33,044 bases of DNA, taken from contig JAFWSS010000119.1 in the NCBI GenBank assembly GCA_017524385.1, positions 1 through 33,044 on the forward strand, read 5' to 3'. This stretch comes from Prevotella sp. (GTDB lineage Bacteria; Bacteroidota; Bacteroidia; Bacteroidales; Bacteroidaceae). Shown here in pieces: positions 1 through 7,108 of the stretch. Within the stretch, counting starts at the first letter, position 1. Each line of letters begins with the position of its first letter. The notes below the pieces were generated by a model. It worked only from the letters and a program-made list of their open reading frames with translations, made no database searches and was not told where the DNA came from. The translations under genes were made by a program, and so were the position numbers.

Positions 1-55
1 AAGATTGAGTCCACTTGAAAAAGTGGACAGGGAGAAAAAAGGGCAGTGCGCATCT

Positions 56-154
56 CCCCTCCCCTCGCAGGGGAGGGGTTGGGGTGGGGTGAATAAATCT
101 TGAAAAACAACAAGTTACAGACCCCACCCCTGCCCCTCCCCTTGAGGGGAGGGG
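56..154. repeat. Inverted-repeat element with G-rich arms
   Basis: Two arms of about 35 bp (56-90 and 121-154) are near-perfect reverse complements around an AT-rich 30-bp centre. Each arm is itself a small hairpin (CCCCTCCCC against GGGGAGGGG). The left arm carries four runs of four G on the plus strand (70-89) and the right arm carries the matching four C runs (122-141), so each strand has one potential four-tetrad G-quadruplex. It resembles a REP/MITE-type intergenic element and encodes no protein. Confidence 0.75.
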
Positions 155-209
155 ATAACTAACACCGATATTTGCACAAACAGGACTTTTTAAAGTGAGC
201 TCAAAATTG

Positions 210-355
210 AATTTTTGGAGCAGCGAGAGCAGAGTCAAGCTTGCTTGAACTCTGCCGAGTCGCGAAAAAAATCAGCGAAGATAATTTTTGGAGCAGCGAG
301 AGCAGAGTCAAGCTTGCTTGAACTCTGACGAGTCGCGACAAAAATCAACGAAACT
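210..355 (+). repeat. 73-bp tandem duplication of a hairpin element
   Basis: Two copies (210-282 and 283-355) start with AATTTTTGGAGCAGCGAGAG and differ at only a few bases. Each contains a stem GCAGAGT/ACTCTGC (229-235 with 249-255 in copy one) closed by CAAGC/GCTTG, giving a nearly perfect hairpin with one bulged A. A diverged copy lies in the opposite orientation at 21039-21095. It is an intergenic element of unknown role. Confidence 0.8.
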
Positions 356-356
356 A

Positions 357-382
357 AAATTGAAGATTGAAGATTGAAAAGA
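357..382 (+). repeat. ATTGAA/GATTGAA simple repeat
   Basis: Three or four units of the 7-bp motif GATTGAA follow directly after the hairpin tandem. The same motif family recurs at 3317-3391, 20711-20746 and (inverted) 21096-21131. Confidence 0.7.
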
Positions 383-428
383 AAGATGAAAGGATGGCCA
401 ATCAATCATTTGTAGAGATATGATATGG

Positions 429-471
429 AAGTTCGGCAGGCAGGAAGAATGTTTCCTCCTGCCGAACTTTT
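429..471 (+). terminator. Strong hairpin, possible terminator
   Basis: AAGTTCGGCAGG (429-440) pairs with CCTGCCGAACTT (458-469). The loop pairs further (AGGAA with TTCCT), making about 17 bp with a single bulged C, followed by a short T run. No gene is visible upstream within the window, so it would end a transcript entering from the left or arising in the repeat region. Confidence 0.45.
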
Positions 472-510
472 CATTGGCGAGGCTCATCCATTGAGGCCAA
501 AATGGCAAAT

Positions 511-538
511 TGTCACATTTTTCTATAAAAATGTGACA
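511..538. promoter_or_regulatory. 12-bp perfect palindrome upstream of porin promoter
   Basis: TGTCACATTTTT (511-522) and AAAAATGTGACA (527-538) are perfect inverted arms separated by 4 bp. The centre lies about 44 bp upstream of the -7 box of the porin promoter, a position typical for a dimeric activator or repressor. The TCACA/TGTGA halves recall Crp/Fnr-type half-sites but in outward order. A role as an operator is inferred from position and symmetry only. Confidence 0.4.
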
Positions 539-546
539 GAAAACAC

Positions 547-575
547 TTGCGTTACCTAAAAAAGTTGTATTTTTG
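547..575 (+). promoter_or_regulatory. Bacteroidota-type promoter for the porin gene
   Basis: A -7 box TATTTTTG (568-575) matches the TAnnTTTG consensus, with TTG at 547-549 at about the right spacing for the -33 box. The porin start is 66 bp downstream of the -7 box. Confidence 0.6.
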
Positions 576-641
576 CAAGCGAAAATTTTTAATTAGAACT
601 ATTTTAATATGTAAATCATCATTCTAGAAATTTTCGCATTC

Positions 642-1688
642 ATGAGGAAACAATTATTCAAGACCTCATCACTGGCCGTCGCCATGGCTGTTTTCAGTTC
701 GGTGGCGGCCATGGGGCAACAACGTGACAGCCAGTCCATCGACTGGATGAAGGAGTTGACCAACCGCATAGAGTTGCATGGCTACGCCCAAGGTGGCTAC
801 TCCTACGACAACAGCAACGGCAAGAGCAACAGTTCTTTCAACTTGAAGCGCACGCTGTTTTGGGCAAAGGCCCGCGTTACCGACCGTTTCTCTTTCTTGT
901 TCATGCACGACTTTTCGAGTGTTGTACAAGAGTATTACCTCGACTACCGTTTCTCCAACGACAAGTCGCTAAACGTCAGACTAGGCCAGTTCAAGCACAG
1001 TTACAGTATGGAGAACCCGCTCTCGCCCACGATGCTTGAACTCATCGACGTCTATTCCCAAGCCGTCCTCTACCTTGCAGGCGAAGGCCCCGACCCCCTC
1101 AACGGTGTCAATTACGGTCGTGACCTTGGCATGATGCTCTATGGCGACCTTTTCAACAACAAGGTGCATTATGAGTTGGCTGTGATGAACGGCCAGGGCA
1201 TCAACCGCAAAGACGGCAACTCCGACAAAGACCTCATCGTCCACTTGGAATACAAGCCCACCGAGCAATTCCGCATTGTGGGAACAGCCCAGAAAGGGCG
1301 CGGCCATGCAGTGGGCACCGCCGTCTGGAACCCCGGTGTGCAGGTGGGCGACAACTACCGTCGCGACCGCGTGAGCCTTGGCGCAGAGTGGAAGAGCAAG
1401 GATGTGAACATCCGTGCAGAATACCTAGCAGGCAAGGACGGCGACGTGGACAGCCATGGCGGCTATGTCACCACGAGCATCCCGGTGGCCAAAGGTTTGG
1501 ACATCGTGGCCTCCGCCGACTATTACGACCGCAACACCAAGATGGACTACTACCAGACCAACCTCACCGGTGGCTTGCAATACTGGTTCTACAAGAAATG
1601 CCGTCTTCAACTACAATACACCCGCTGCCTCAGCCATTTCAGCGACGACTACAACTGGCTTCAGGCCCAGATGCAAGTGGCATTCTAA
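642..1688 (+). CDS. Outer-membrane porin, phosphate-selective porin O/P-like
   Basis: The product is a 348-residue predicted outer-membrane beta-barrel. An N-terminal signal peptide of about 25 residues ends near A-M-G-Q. The mature part has alternating aromatic/hydrophobic strands, with motifs such as ELHGYAQGGYSY and LRLGQFK-type strands characteristic of Porin_O_P, and ends in phenylalanine (QMQVAF) as expected for BAM-assembled barrels. It likely mediates passive uptake of an anionic or small solute; the true substrate cannot be read from the sequence. It has its own promoter at 547-575 and a palindrome upstream suggesting regulation. A sodium:solute symporter follows 106 bp downstream on the same strand, so the pair could move one solute across both membranes. 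That is inferred from adjacency only. Confidence 0.8.
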   Translation: MRKQLFKTSSLAVAMAVFSSVAAMGQQRDSQSIDWMKELTNRIELHGYAQGGYSYDNSNGKSNSSFNLKRTLFWAKARVTDRFSFLFMHDFSSVVQEYYLDYRFSNDKSLNVRLGQFKHSYSMENPLSPTMLELIDVYSQAVLYLAGEGPDPLNGVNYGRDLGMMLYGDLFNNKVHYELAVMNGQGINRKDGNSDKDLIVHLEYKPTEQFRIVGTAQKGRGHAVGTAVWNPGVQVGDNYRRDRVSLGAEWKSKDVNIRAEYLAGKDGDVDSHGGYVTTSIPVAKGLDIVASADYYDRNTKMDYYQTNLTGGLQYWFYKKCRLQLQYTRCLSHFSDDYNWLQAQMQVAF

Positions 1689-1692
1689 AAGG

Positions 1693-1729
1693 TTTTAGTT
1701 TTTAGACTTTAGACTTTGGTTTTTAGACA
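1693..1729 (+). repeat. TTTTTAGACTTTAGAC simple repeat after the porin stop
   Basis: Degenerate units of TTTTAGAC / TTTAGAC begin 5 bp after the porin stop codon. The motif supplies repeated TAG triplets and differs from the other intergenic repeats in the window. Confidence 0.6.
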
Positions 1730-1794
1730 TTAGGAACCATAGCGGTAAAAGAAACTTCAACAATCATTCATCAACCCAAAACAAGGAAAAGGAT

Positions 1795-3330
1795 ATGCTC
1801 ATCAAGATATTGCTCACCATCATTTTCGTGGTCGTGATGGTAGGCGTGGGACTATACTCACGCAAACAGGCCAGGACAGTGGAAGGATTCGTTCTCGGCG
1901 GCCGCACCGTCGGCCCTTGGCTCACCGCCTTCGCATTCGGCACCAGTTATTTCTCGGCAGTGGTGTTCGTGGGATATGCCGGTCAGTTCGGATGGAAATA
2001 TGGTCTTTCCGCCTCTTGGATAGGCATCGGCAACGCCGTGATTGGTTCGTTGCTTGCCTGGATATTATTGGGAAAGCGTACGAAACTGATGACTCAGCAC
2101 ATCGAGAGCCGCACCATGCCCGATTTCTTTGGCACTCGCTACCAGAGCGAATGGCTCCGCGTGACAGCATCTGTCATCGTCTTCGTCTTTCTCATCCCCT
2201 ACACCGCCGGTGTCTACAAAGGCATCTCCACCCTCTTCGAGATGGGTTTCGGCATTCCCTATGAATACTGCGTCATCATCATGGCCGTCCTCACAGCCGT
2301 GTATGTCATCCTTGGCGGCTACAAGGCAACAGCGATGAACGACTTCATCCAAGGCATCATCATGCTCGTCGGCATCGTGGTGGTGATAGCCGCCGTGCTC
2401 AACACCCAGGGTGGCCTTTCCGCCGCTGTGGAGAAGATGGCATCCCTGCCCAGCGACGAGAACCCTTCAGCCAACGGCGGTTTCGCCTCCCTCTTCGGCC
2501 CTGCGCCATGGGACCTGGTGGGCGTGGTGATCCTCACCTCTCTCGGCACATGGGGCCTGCCTCAGATGGTGGGTAAGTTCTATTCCATCACCGACGAGCA
2601 GGCCATCCACCGCGGCACCGTCATCTCCACCATCTTCGCCTTCGTCGTGGCAGGAGGATGCTATTTCCTCGGAGGTTTCGGAAGACTATTCCCCACACCG
2701 CCCACGCTGCCCAACGGCCGTCTGGACTTCGATGCCATCGTGCCATCAATGCTCGTCACCCTACCCGACATCCTCATCGCCCTCGTGGTGCTCCTGGTGC
2801 TATCGGCATCGATGTCTACATTGGCATCGCTGGTGCTCACCTCTTCCTCTACCATGACGCTCGACCTCATCTATCGTGACAAGAAGTCGATGCCAGGCGA
2901 AGTGAACGAGGGCAGCATCGACGACATGGTGTCCGAGAAAATCGAGCATCGCAAGGTGGTGGTGATGCGCGTACTCATCATGTTCTTCATCGCCATCTCA
3001 CTGCTCATCGCCCTCAACCCACCCACCTTCATCGCACAATTGATGGGCATCTCATGGGGCGCGCTGGCAGGAGCCTTCCTCGCACCCTTCATGCTCGGCC
3101 TCTACTGGCGCGGCGTGACGAAAGCCGCCGTTTGGGCCTGCTTCATCTGGGGCGTGGGACTCACCGTGGTCAACATGCTCCTCGGCAACCCCATCAACCC
3201 CATCAACTGCGGCGCTATCGCCATGTGTGGCGGCTTCGTAGTAGTGGCCATCGTCAGCCTGTTGACCAAGAAACTCCCCGAGAAGGACGTGGAGAAGATT
3301 TTTGAGTGCTACAAAAAGATTGAAGATTGA
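1795..3330 (+). CDS. Sodium:solute symporter (SSS family)
   Basis: This 511-residue polytopic inner-membrane protein has about 13 hydrophobic segments, the usual size for the SSS/LeuT-fold family that includes PutP and PanF. Family features include an N-terminal helix followed by a G-G-R-T-V-G-P-W segment, an early S-Y-F-S-A helix, ILGGYKATAMNDFIQG in the middle, and a late helix with LVLTSSSTMTLDL, where Ser/Thr side chains would line the Na2 site. It would import a small organic solute with Na+; the substrate is unknown. The ATG is preceded by an AAGGAAAAGG purine stretch. The last codons and the TGA stop lie inside the downstream ATTGAA repeat, so the C-terminal K-I-E-D is repeat-derived. 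A terminator lies at 3442-3482. Confidence 0.85.
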   Translation: MLIKILLTIIFVVVMVGVGLYSRKQARTVEGFVLGGRTVGPWLTAFAFGTSYFSAVVFVGYAGQFGWKYGLSASWIGIGNAVIGSLLAWILLGKRTKLMTQHIESRTMPDFFGTRYQSEWLRVTASVIVFVFLIPYTAGVYKGISTLFEMGFGIPYEYCVIIMAVLTAVYVILGGYKATAMNDFIQGIIMLVGIVVVIAAVLNTQGGLSAAVEKMASLPSDENPSANGGFASLFGPAPWDLVGVVILTSLGTWGLPQMVGKFYSITDEQAIHRGTVISTIFAFVVAGGCYFLGGFGRLFPTPPTLPNGRLDFDAIVPSMLVTLPDILIALVVLLVLSASMSTLASLVLTSSSTMTLDLIYRDKKSMPGEVNEGSIDDMVSEKIEHRKVVVMRVLIMFFIAISLLIALNPPTFIAQLMGISWGALAGAFLAPFMLGLYWRGVTKAAVWACFIWGVGLTVVNMLLGNPINPINCGAIAMCGGFVVVAIVSLLTKKLPEKDVEKIFECYKKIED

Positions 3331-3391
3331 AAATTGAAGATTGAAAATTGAAGATTGAAAATTGAAGATGAAATTGAAAATTGAAAATTCC
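3317..3391 (+). repeat. ATTGAA/GATTGAA simple repeat overlapping the symporter stop
   Basis: About ten units alternate between GATTGAA and AAATTGAA. The first unit supplies the final codons and the TGA stop of the symporter. A run of eight G follows at 3401-3408. Confidence 0.85.
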
Positions 3392-3441
3392 TTCTAACAA
3401 GGGGGGGGTGAATATTCGGAGGAATCGGAATACAAATAACC

Positions 3442-3482
3442 CGCGCCACCAAGCAAAGATGCTTGGTGGCGCGAATGTTTTT
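3442..3482 (+). terminator. Rho-independent terminator of the symporter
   Basis: CGCGCCACCAAGC (3442-3454) pairs perfectly with GCTTGGTGGCGCG (3461-3473) over 13 bp with a 6-nt loop, followed by AATG and six T. It lies between convergent genes and may also stop transcripts of the minus-strand kinase gene. Confidence 0.85.
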
Positions 3483-3510
3483 TGCTTGATTTGAAATATG
3501 AAAGGAAGAA

Positions 3511-5289
3511 CTATAGGGCGAGACGGAACCCGAGGTTGAAATAGGTGTTTGTAGGCGTGTAGTTGCGGCGTATCGACACTCGGCAGTATTTGGCGCTATA
3601 ATACCATCCTCCCCCACGTATTACTCTGTAAGCCCCCGATGCAGGTCCTTTGGGATTCGTTTGAGACGAGGCAGTGTAAGGTCCATACCAGTCGCTGCAC
3701 CATTCCCACACATTTCCAGACATATCATAAAGCCCTAATTCGTTTGGCTTTTTCATTCCCACGGGATGCGCGGAAGTGTTGCTGTTCTCACTATGCCATG
3801 TCACATGATCGACATCGTTGCTCCCAGCATATTTGTAATGCCTGCTCATTTTCCCTCCACGAGCAGCGAACTCCCATTCCGCCTCGGTAGGCAGTCGGAA
3901 CCTCTTTCCCGTCAATGCGTTCAACTTGCTGATGAACTCCTGGCAGTTGTCCCAACTCACATTCTCTACCGGATTCTTGTCACCCTTGAAATATGAAGGG
4001 TTATCCCCCATCACTGTTTTCCATTCCTCCTGTGTCACCAGATAGCGTCCGATGGAAAACGATGAAACAGTCACCTGATGAGCAGGTTTCTCTTTAATTT
4101 TGGCATCGCTGCCTTGCTCTGGTGTGGCTCCCATCATGAAGGTTCCCCCCTCCACTTGGACCATATTGTTGACAAGGTTTTGTAGAATAGGATGCAAAGC
4201 CTTTTTCCCCTGCCTCAAAGATGCCTGTTTTGCCGAAGGGTCACCACCATGGGCTTTCTTGTTTTTCTCCTTTAGGTCTTCGCTTGTTTCGACAACGATA
4301 ATCTCGACATCATTGTCATCACCTCCCTCCTCTTCGTTTTTATCCTTGAAAGCCTTCGGTGGGTATGAGCGATTAGAATGACCTGCCAAGCCATGTTTTC
4401 GGATGAAATCCCTTATTTCCTCCACCGACTGCGGTCTGTCGCTGATGTTGAGAACCATCATCCAAAGGATGAGTTTGCGCATGCCAGGGCTCAAGGAGTT
4501 AGGCAGTGGTATGGAATACTGTTTTTCCGGAGTGGGGTCAGCAAGGATTTTCGAGGGTTTTGACGGTTTTTTCCCGGTGAGCAGGCAGAAGAGCGTCGCC
4601 CCAAGTGAATAAATGTCTGTCCAAGGTCCAATGTCACATATTTCCCCGTCCATCAATTCAAATGGTGCATATCCGGGTGTCATGAACAGAAGAGACGAGG
4701 TAGTCATCGACCCGTCAGGGTTGGAGACATATTTGCTTGCTCCGAAATCCACCAACACGGCCTTGTCCACCCCTTCCATCATGATGTTGTCGGGTTTGAT
4801 GTCCAGATGCACGAGGGGTGGTTTTAGGTTGTGTATACATTCGAGTGCGTCGAGCATCTGTTCCAGGATTGACATGACGCGTTCCTCGTCGAGAGGTTCA
4901 GATGCATTTTTGAGCCAGTCGCCCAGGCTCTTCCCCTCGATGAAGTCCATCACATAATACACCGTTCCATTCTCCTCGAACGTGTCGCTCACTGGCACGA
5001 AATGAGAGTTGCGCAGGCTAGCCATCCTTATGGCCTCGCTCAGGAACTTCTCTTTCTGCTTTTCAAACAATTCTTTGTTGGCCTTCACCGTAGGCACGAC
5101 CGTCTTGCCATCTCTGGAGCGAGTGCAGATGTCACGCCAGAAGCACTCCTTCAGCGCCACACGCTTCTTGAGGTTCACTTGCGTGGCCTCGTAAGTGATG
5201 CCGAAACCACCCTGCCCCAGTTTGCAGCGTATGACGAACTTGCCATTTTGCAGTGTGACGCCTGCTTTCAAAACGTTATCTTGTGACAT
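3511..5289 (-). CDS. Ser/Thr protein kinase fused to an FGE-sulfatase-like domain
   Basis: The product has 592 residues. Residues 18-300 form a Hanks-type kinase: glycine-rich loop LGQGGFG (24-30), ATP-anchoring Lys47 in VALK, catalytic loop HLDIKPDN (161-168, Asp163), DFG at 181-183 and PGYAPFE. The usual Arg before the catalytic Asp is Leu, so this is a non-RD kinase. A charged linker (about 305-375) leads to a formylglycine-generating-enzyme/C-type-lectin-like fold (377-592) with VEGGTFMMG, RLPTEAEWEFAARGG, LYDMSGNVWEWC and IRGGGW. Only one of the two active-site cysteines of true FGE remains (YYSAKYCR), so this half is probably a binding domain. No membrane segment is visible, so the protein is probably cytoplasmic. 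It lies 63 bp behind pepC and may be cotranscribed. The architecture resembles Pkn1-like proteins; the signal and substrates are unknown. Confidence 0.85.
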   Translation of the reverse strand: MSQDNVLKAGVTLQNGKFVIRCKLGQGGFGITYEATQVNLKKRVALKECFWRDICTRSRDGKTVVPTVKANKELFEKQKEKFLSEAIRMASLRNSHFVPVSDTFEENGTVYYVMDFIEGKSLGDWLKNASEPLDEERVMSILEQMLDALECIHNLKPPLVHLDIKPDNIMMEGVDKAVLVDFGASKYVSNPDGSMTTSSLLFMTPGYAPFELMDGEICDIGPWTDIYSLGATLFCLLTGKKPSKPSKILADPTPEKQYSIPLPNSLSPGMRKLILWMMVLNISDRPQSVEEIRDFIRKHGLAGHSNRSYPPKAFKDKNEEEGGDDNDVEIIVVETSEDLKEKNKKAHGGDPSAKQASLRQGKKALHPILQNLVNNMVQVEGGTFMMGATPEQGSDAKIKEKPAHQVTVSSFSIGRYLVTQEEWKTVMGDNPSYFKGDKNPVENVSWDNCQEFISKLNALTGKRFRLPTEAEWEFAARGGKMSRHYKYAGSNDVDHVTWHSENSNTSAHPVGMKKPNELGLYDMSGNVWEWCSDWYGPYTASSQTNPKGPASGAYRVIRGGGWYYSAKYCRVSIRRNYTPTNTYFNLGFRLAL

Positions 5290-5352
5290 AGCACATCAAA
5301 ATCTCTAAATCTCCTATTCGGAATATGAAAAGACTTTTTCCCTATCGCAATC

Positions 5353-6756
5353 CTATTCGTCCTCCATGAACAGCGGGTCGTCGGGCATGACCATGACGGG
5401 TTTCAGTTTTTCGGCCTCGAGGATGTTGTCGGGGACGTATTTCTTGTCCACCACGAGTCGGAACATGTATTCGCGGAACCACGAGTCGGTCATGATAAGA
5501 TATCCAGCCTTTCCCGAACTGGCACCCCAACTGTTCTCCACCTTCCATTTCAATGCCTTCCCCGTGTCATCGACATCGACAGCAGTGAGTGTCATGGCAT
5601 GGGTGGAGCCACTGTCGAATGTCATGATGCGCTGTGCCTTGTCCATGGGGAACGATGTGTTGAAGAGCGTGGCATAGTCATAGATATCGACATCCAGGAA
5701 CCCCTTCTTGCGGTCGAACTGCTTACCCACGTCATAAGAAGAGTAAAGTTTGGTGCCATCCTTGATGGAAGCGATGGCGAGTTTCTCAATGTCATCCATG
5801 GGTAGGTTGATGTATTTCCAGTTGTGTCCGTCATAGGTGTGCCTGTCCCACTCCACCTCGTAGGTTTTGTAGTATTCACGCCTCGGGTCGTTCATGGCCA
5901 TGATGAAAGTCCCGTTGAGAGGTCCTCCTACCGTTTCCTTGTAGAACTCCATCGGCGTGTATGTTTTCTTCTCTGTCACCGCCACCCCTTTCTTGTTGAC
6001 GAAGGCATATGAGAACTGCTTCACCGGTTCGCCAAGGGAGATGGCGAGGATGTGGTAGATGGTTGCGAGCATTTCCGTCTTTCGGTCCTTGATGGCTTTG
6101 GTTTTCTTCTTGTCGGCGACCATCTGCCTGAGTTCCAATCCATATTCCCTCAGTTTGGAATCGATGAGCCTCGACATTCGGCTTGTATTGTCGGCGGAAT
6201 AGGTTTCTGGCTGCACGCTCATAGGCACCAGACCGTATTTTTCAGCCAGGTCGGCTACCCCGCAGAAGGTGCCTCCATCGCTGATGGGCGACTTGAAAAG
6301 CATGCGCACGAACTTGTCGTCCATAGGTTTGTCAGCCATGTCGATGGCGCCTTGCAGCATGAGGTTGGCCTTTTCCAATTGGTCGTAGAAGAAGAGGTAT
6401 GCCTGTGAGAACTCCACTTTCAACGTGTCATTGTGGTGCTTGGCGAAATTAGCCCTGAGGACGTTGAGTCCGCTGAACAACCAGCATCTCCCGCTGCTCT
6501 GTTGGTCGTGTATGGACTGGCTGGGTGTCTCATATTTGAAATTGGTGTCCTCTGGTCCATGGTTGTCAAAATTCTTTGCCAGATTGTCGATGGAATTTGC
6601 CGCGATGGCGTTGAAGAGCGCCTTGTCGGTAGCACCAGTGGTTTGCATTTTCTCAATCCGGGACAGCATGTCGGCAGAAATGCCACCCTCCTCCCTTTGA
6701 GCCATGGCAGAGCAAGCCATGACAGCCATAGTAAAGACGAAGATTGCTTTTTTCAT
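5353..6756 (-). CDS. pepC: Exported aminopeptidase C (bleomycin hydrolase family, C1B)
   Basis: This 467-residue papain-fold cysteine peptidase has catalytic Cys91 in QSSGRCWLFSG, His386 in GSTHAMT and Asn408 in VENSWG, all in the order expected for C1B. The start at 6756 was chosen because MKKAIFVFTMAVMACSAMAQ is a clean signal peptide; the longer reading frame upstream runs through the promoter. Most C1B enzymes are cytoplasmic hexamers, but Bacteroidota commonly carry secreted forms, so a periplasmic role in trimming dietary or host peptides is likely. The leader carries a 19-bp tandem repeat between the -7 box and the start codon. The kinase/FGE gene follows 63 bp downstream. Confidence 0.9.
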   Translation of the reverse strand: MKKAIFVFTMAVMACSAMAQREEGGISADMLSRIEKMQTTGATDKALFNAIAANSIDNLAKNFDNHGPEDTNFKYETPSQSIHDQQSSGRCWLFSGLNVLRANFAKHHNDTLKVEFSQAYLFFYDQLEKANLMLQGAIDMADKPMDDKFVRMLFKSPISDGGTFCGVADLAEKYGLVPMSVQPETYSADNTSRMSRLIDSKLREYGLELRQMVADKKKTKAIKDRKTEMLATIYHILAISLGEPVKQFSYAFVNKKGVAVTEKKTYTPMEFYKETVGGPLNGTFIMAMNDPRREYYKTYEVEWDRHTYDGHNWKYINLPMDDIEKLAIASIKDGTKLYSSYDVGKQFDRKKGFLDVDIYDYATLFNTSFPMDKAQRIMTFDSGSTHAMTLTAVDVDDTGKALKWKVENSWGASSGKAGYLIMTDSWFREYMFRLVVDKKYVPDNILEAEKLKPVMVMPDDPLFMEDE

Positions 6757-6761
6757 ATTCA

Positions 6762-6797
6762 AAAGATGGTAAGTTTGTACAAAGATGGTAAGTTTGT
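6762..6797 (-). repeat. 19-bp tandem repeat in the pepC leader
   Basis: The 17-bp sequence AAAGATGGTAAGTTTGT occurs at 6762-6778 and again at 6781-6797, giving a 19-bp period. It fills almost all of the space between the -7 box and the start codon of pepC. Confidence 0.85.
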
Positions 6798-6798
6798 G

Positions 6799-6806
6799 CA
6801 AAAATA
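6799..6806 (-). promoter_or_regulatory. -7 box upstream of pepC
   Basis: Read on the minus strand this is TATTTTTG, an exact TAnnTTTG match 43 bp ahead of the chosen pepC start. No clear -33 TTTG was seen. The rest of the 6757-7108 spacer contains only the tandem repeat, the dxs promoter and unstructured sequence. Confidence 0.5.
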
Positions 6807-7042
6807 AGAAAAAAAACGAGAAGTAGCAAAACATGCGTGAAAAAACATGGGGTATGAACTATTTAACTTGATTTTTGATGCTTCCGGGCCTTTTGCGAGA
6901 GCCTCTATACATGGCAACGGTGGCAGTCGCCCCCTAAGTTGCGCGTTGCTTTTATTGGCATTTTTCATCGTCGTCCAAGGGTGAAGAATGGCGAAAGGAA
7001 AAATAAACCGCAAAAAAAGAATGCCAATTCAACAAATATCAC

Positions 7043-7050
7043 TATCTTTG
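7043..7050 (+). promoter_or_regulatory. -7 box of the dxs-trkA-trkH operon
   Basis: TATCTTTG matches TAnnTTTG and is followed after 58 bp by the dxs start. The -33 region is weak. Confidence 0.55.
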
Positions 7051-7108
7051 CAAATCACAAAGACAAAGTTGTGCCATTATCCTTTGTGTGTGCGACAGTA
7101 AAGACAAG

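Noticed and set aside
308-508. Minus-strand 66-codon ORF in the left spacer
   Set aside because: It runs through the hairpin tandem, the ATTGAA repeat and the 429-471 stem; its sequence is explained by repeats.
642-3330. Porin and symporter as part of a polysaccharide utilisation locus
   Set aside because: No SusC/SusD pair or carbohydrate enzyme lies nearby.
3511-4160. True formylglycine-generating enzyme or a diversity-generating-retroelement target
   Set aside because: One of the two FGE active-site cysteines is missing, and no reverse transcriptase or template repeat is present.
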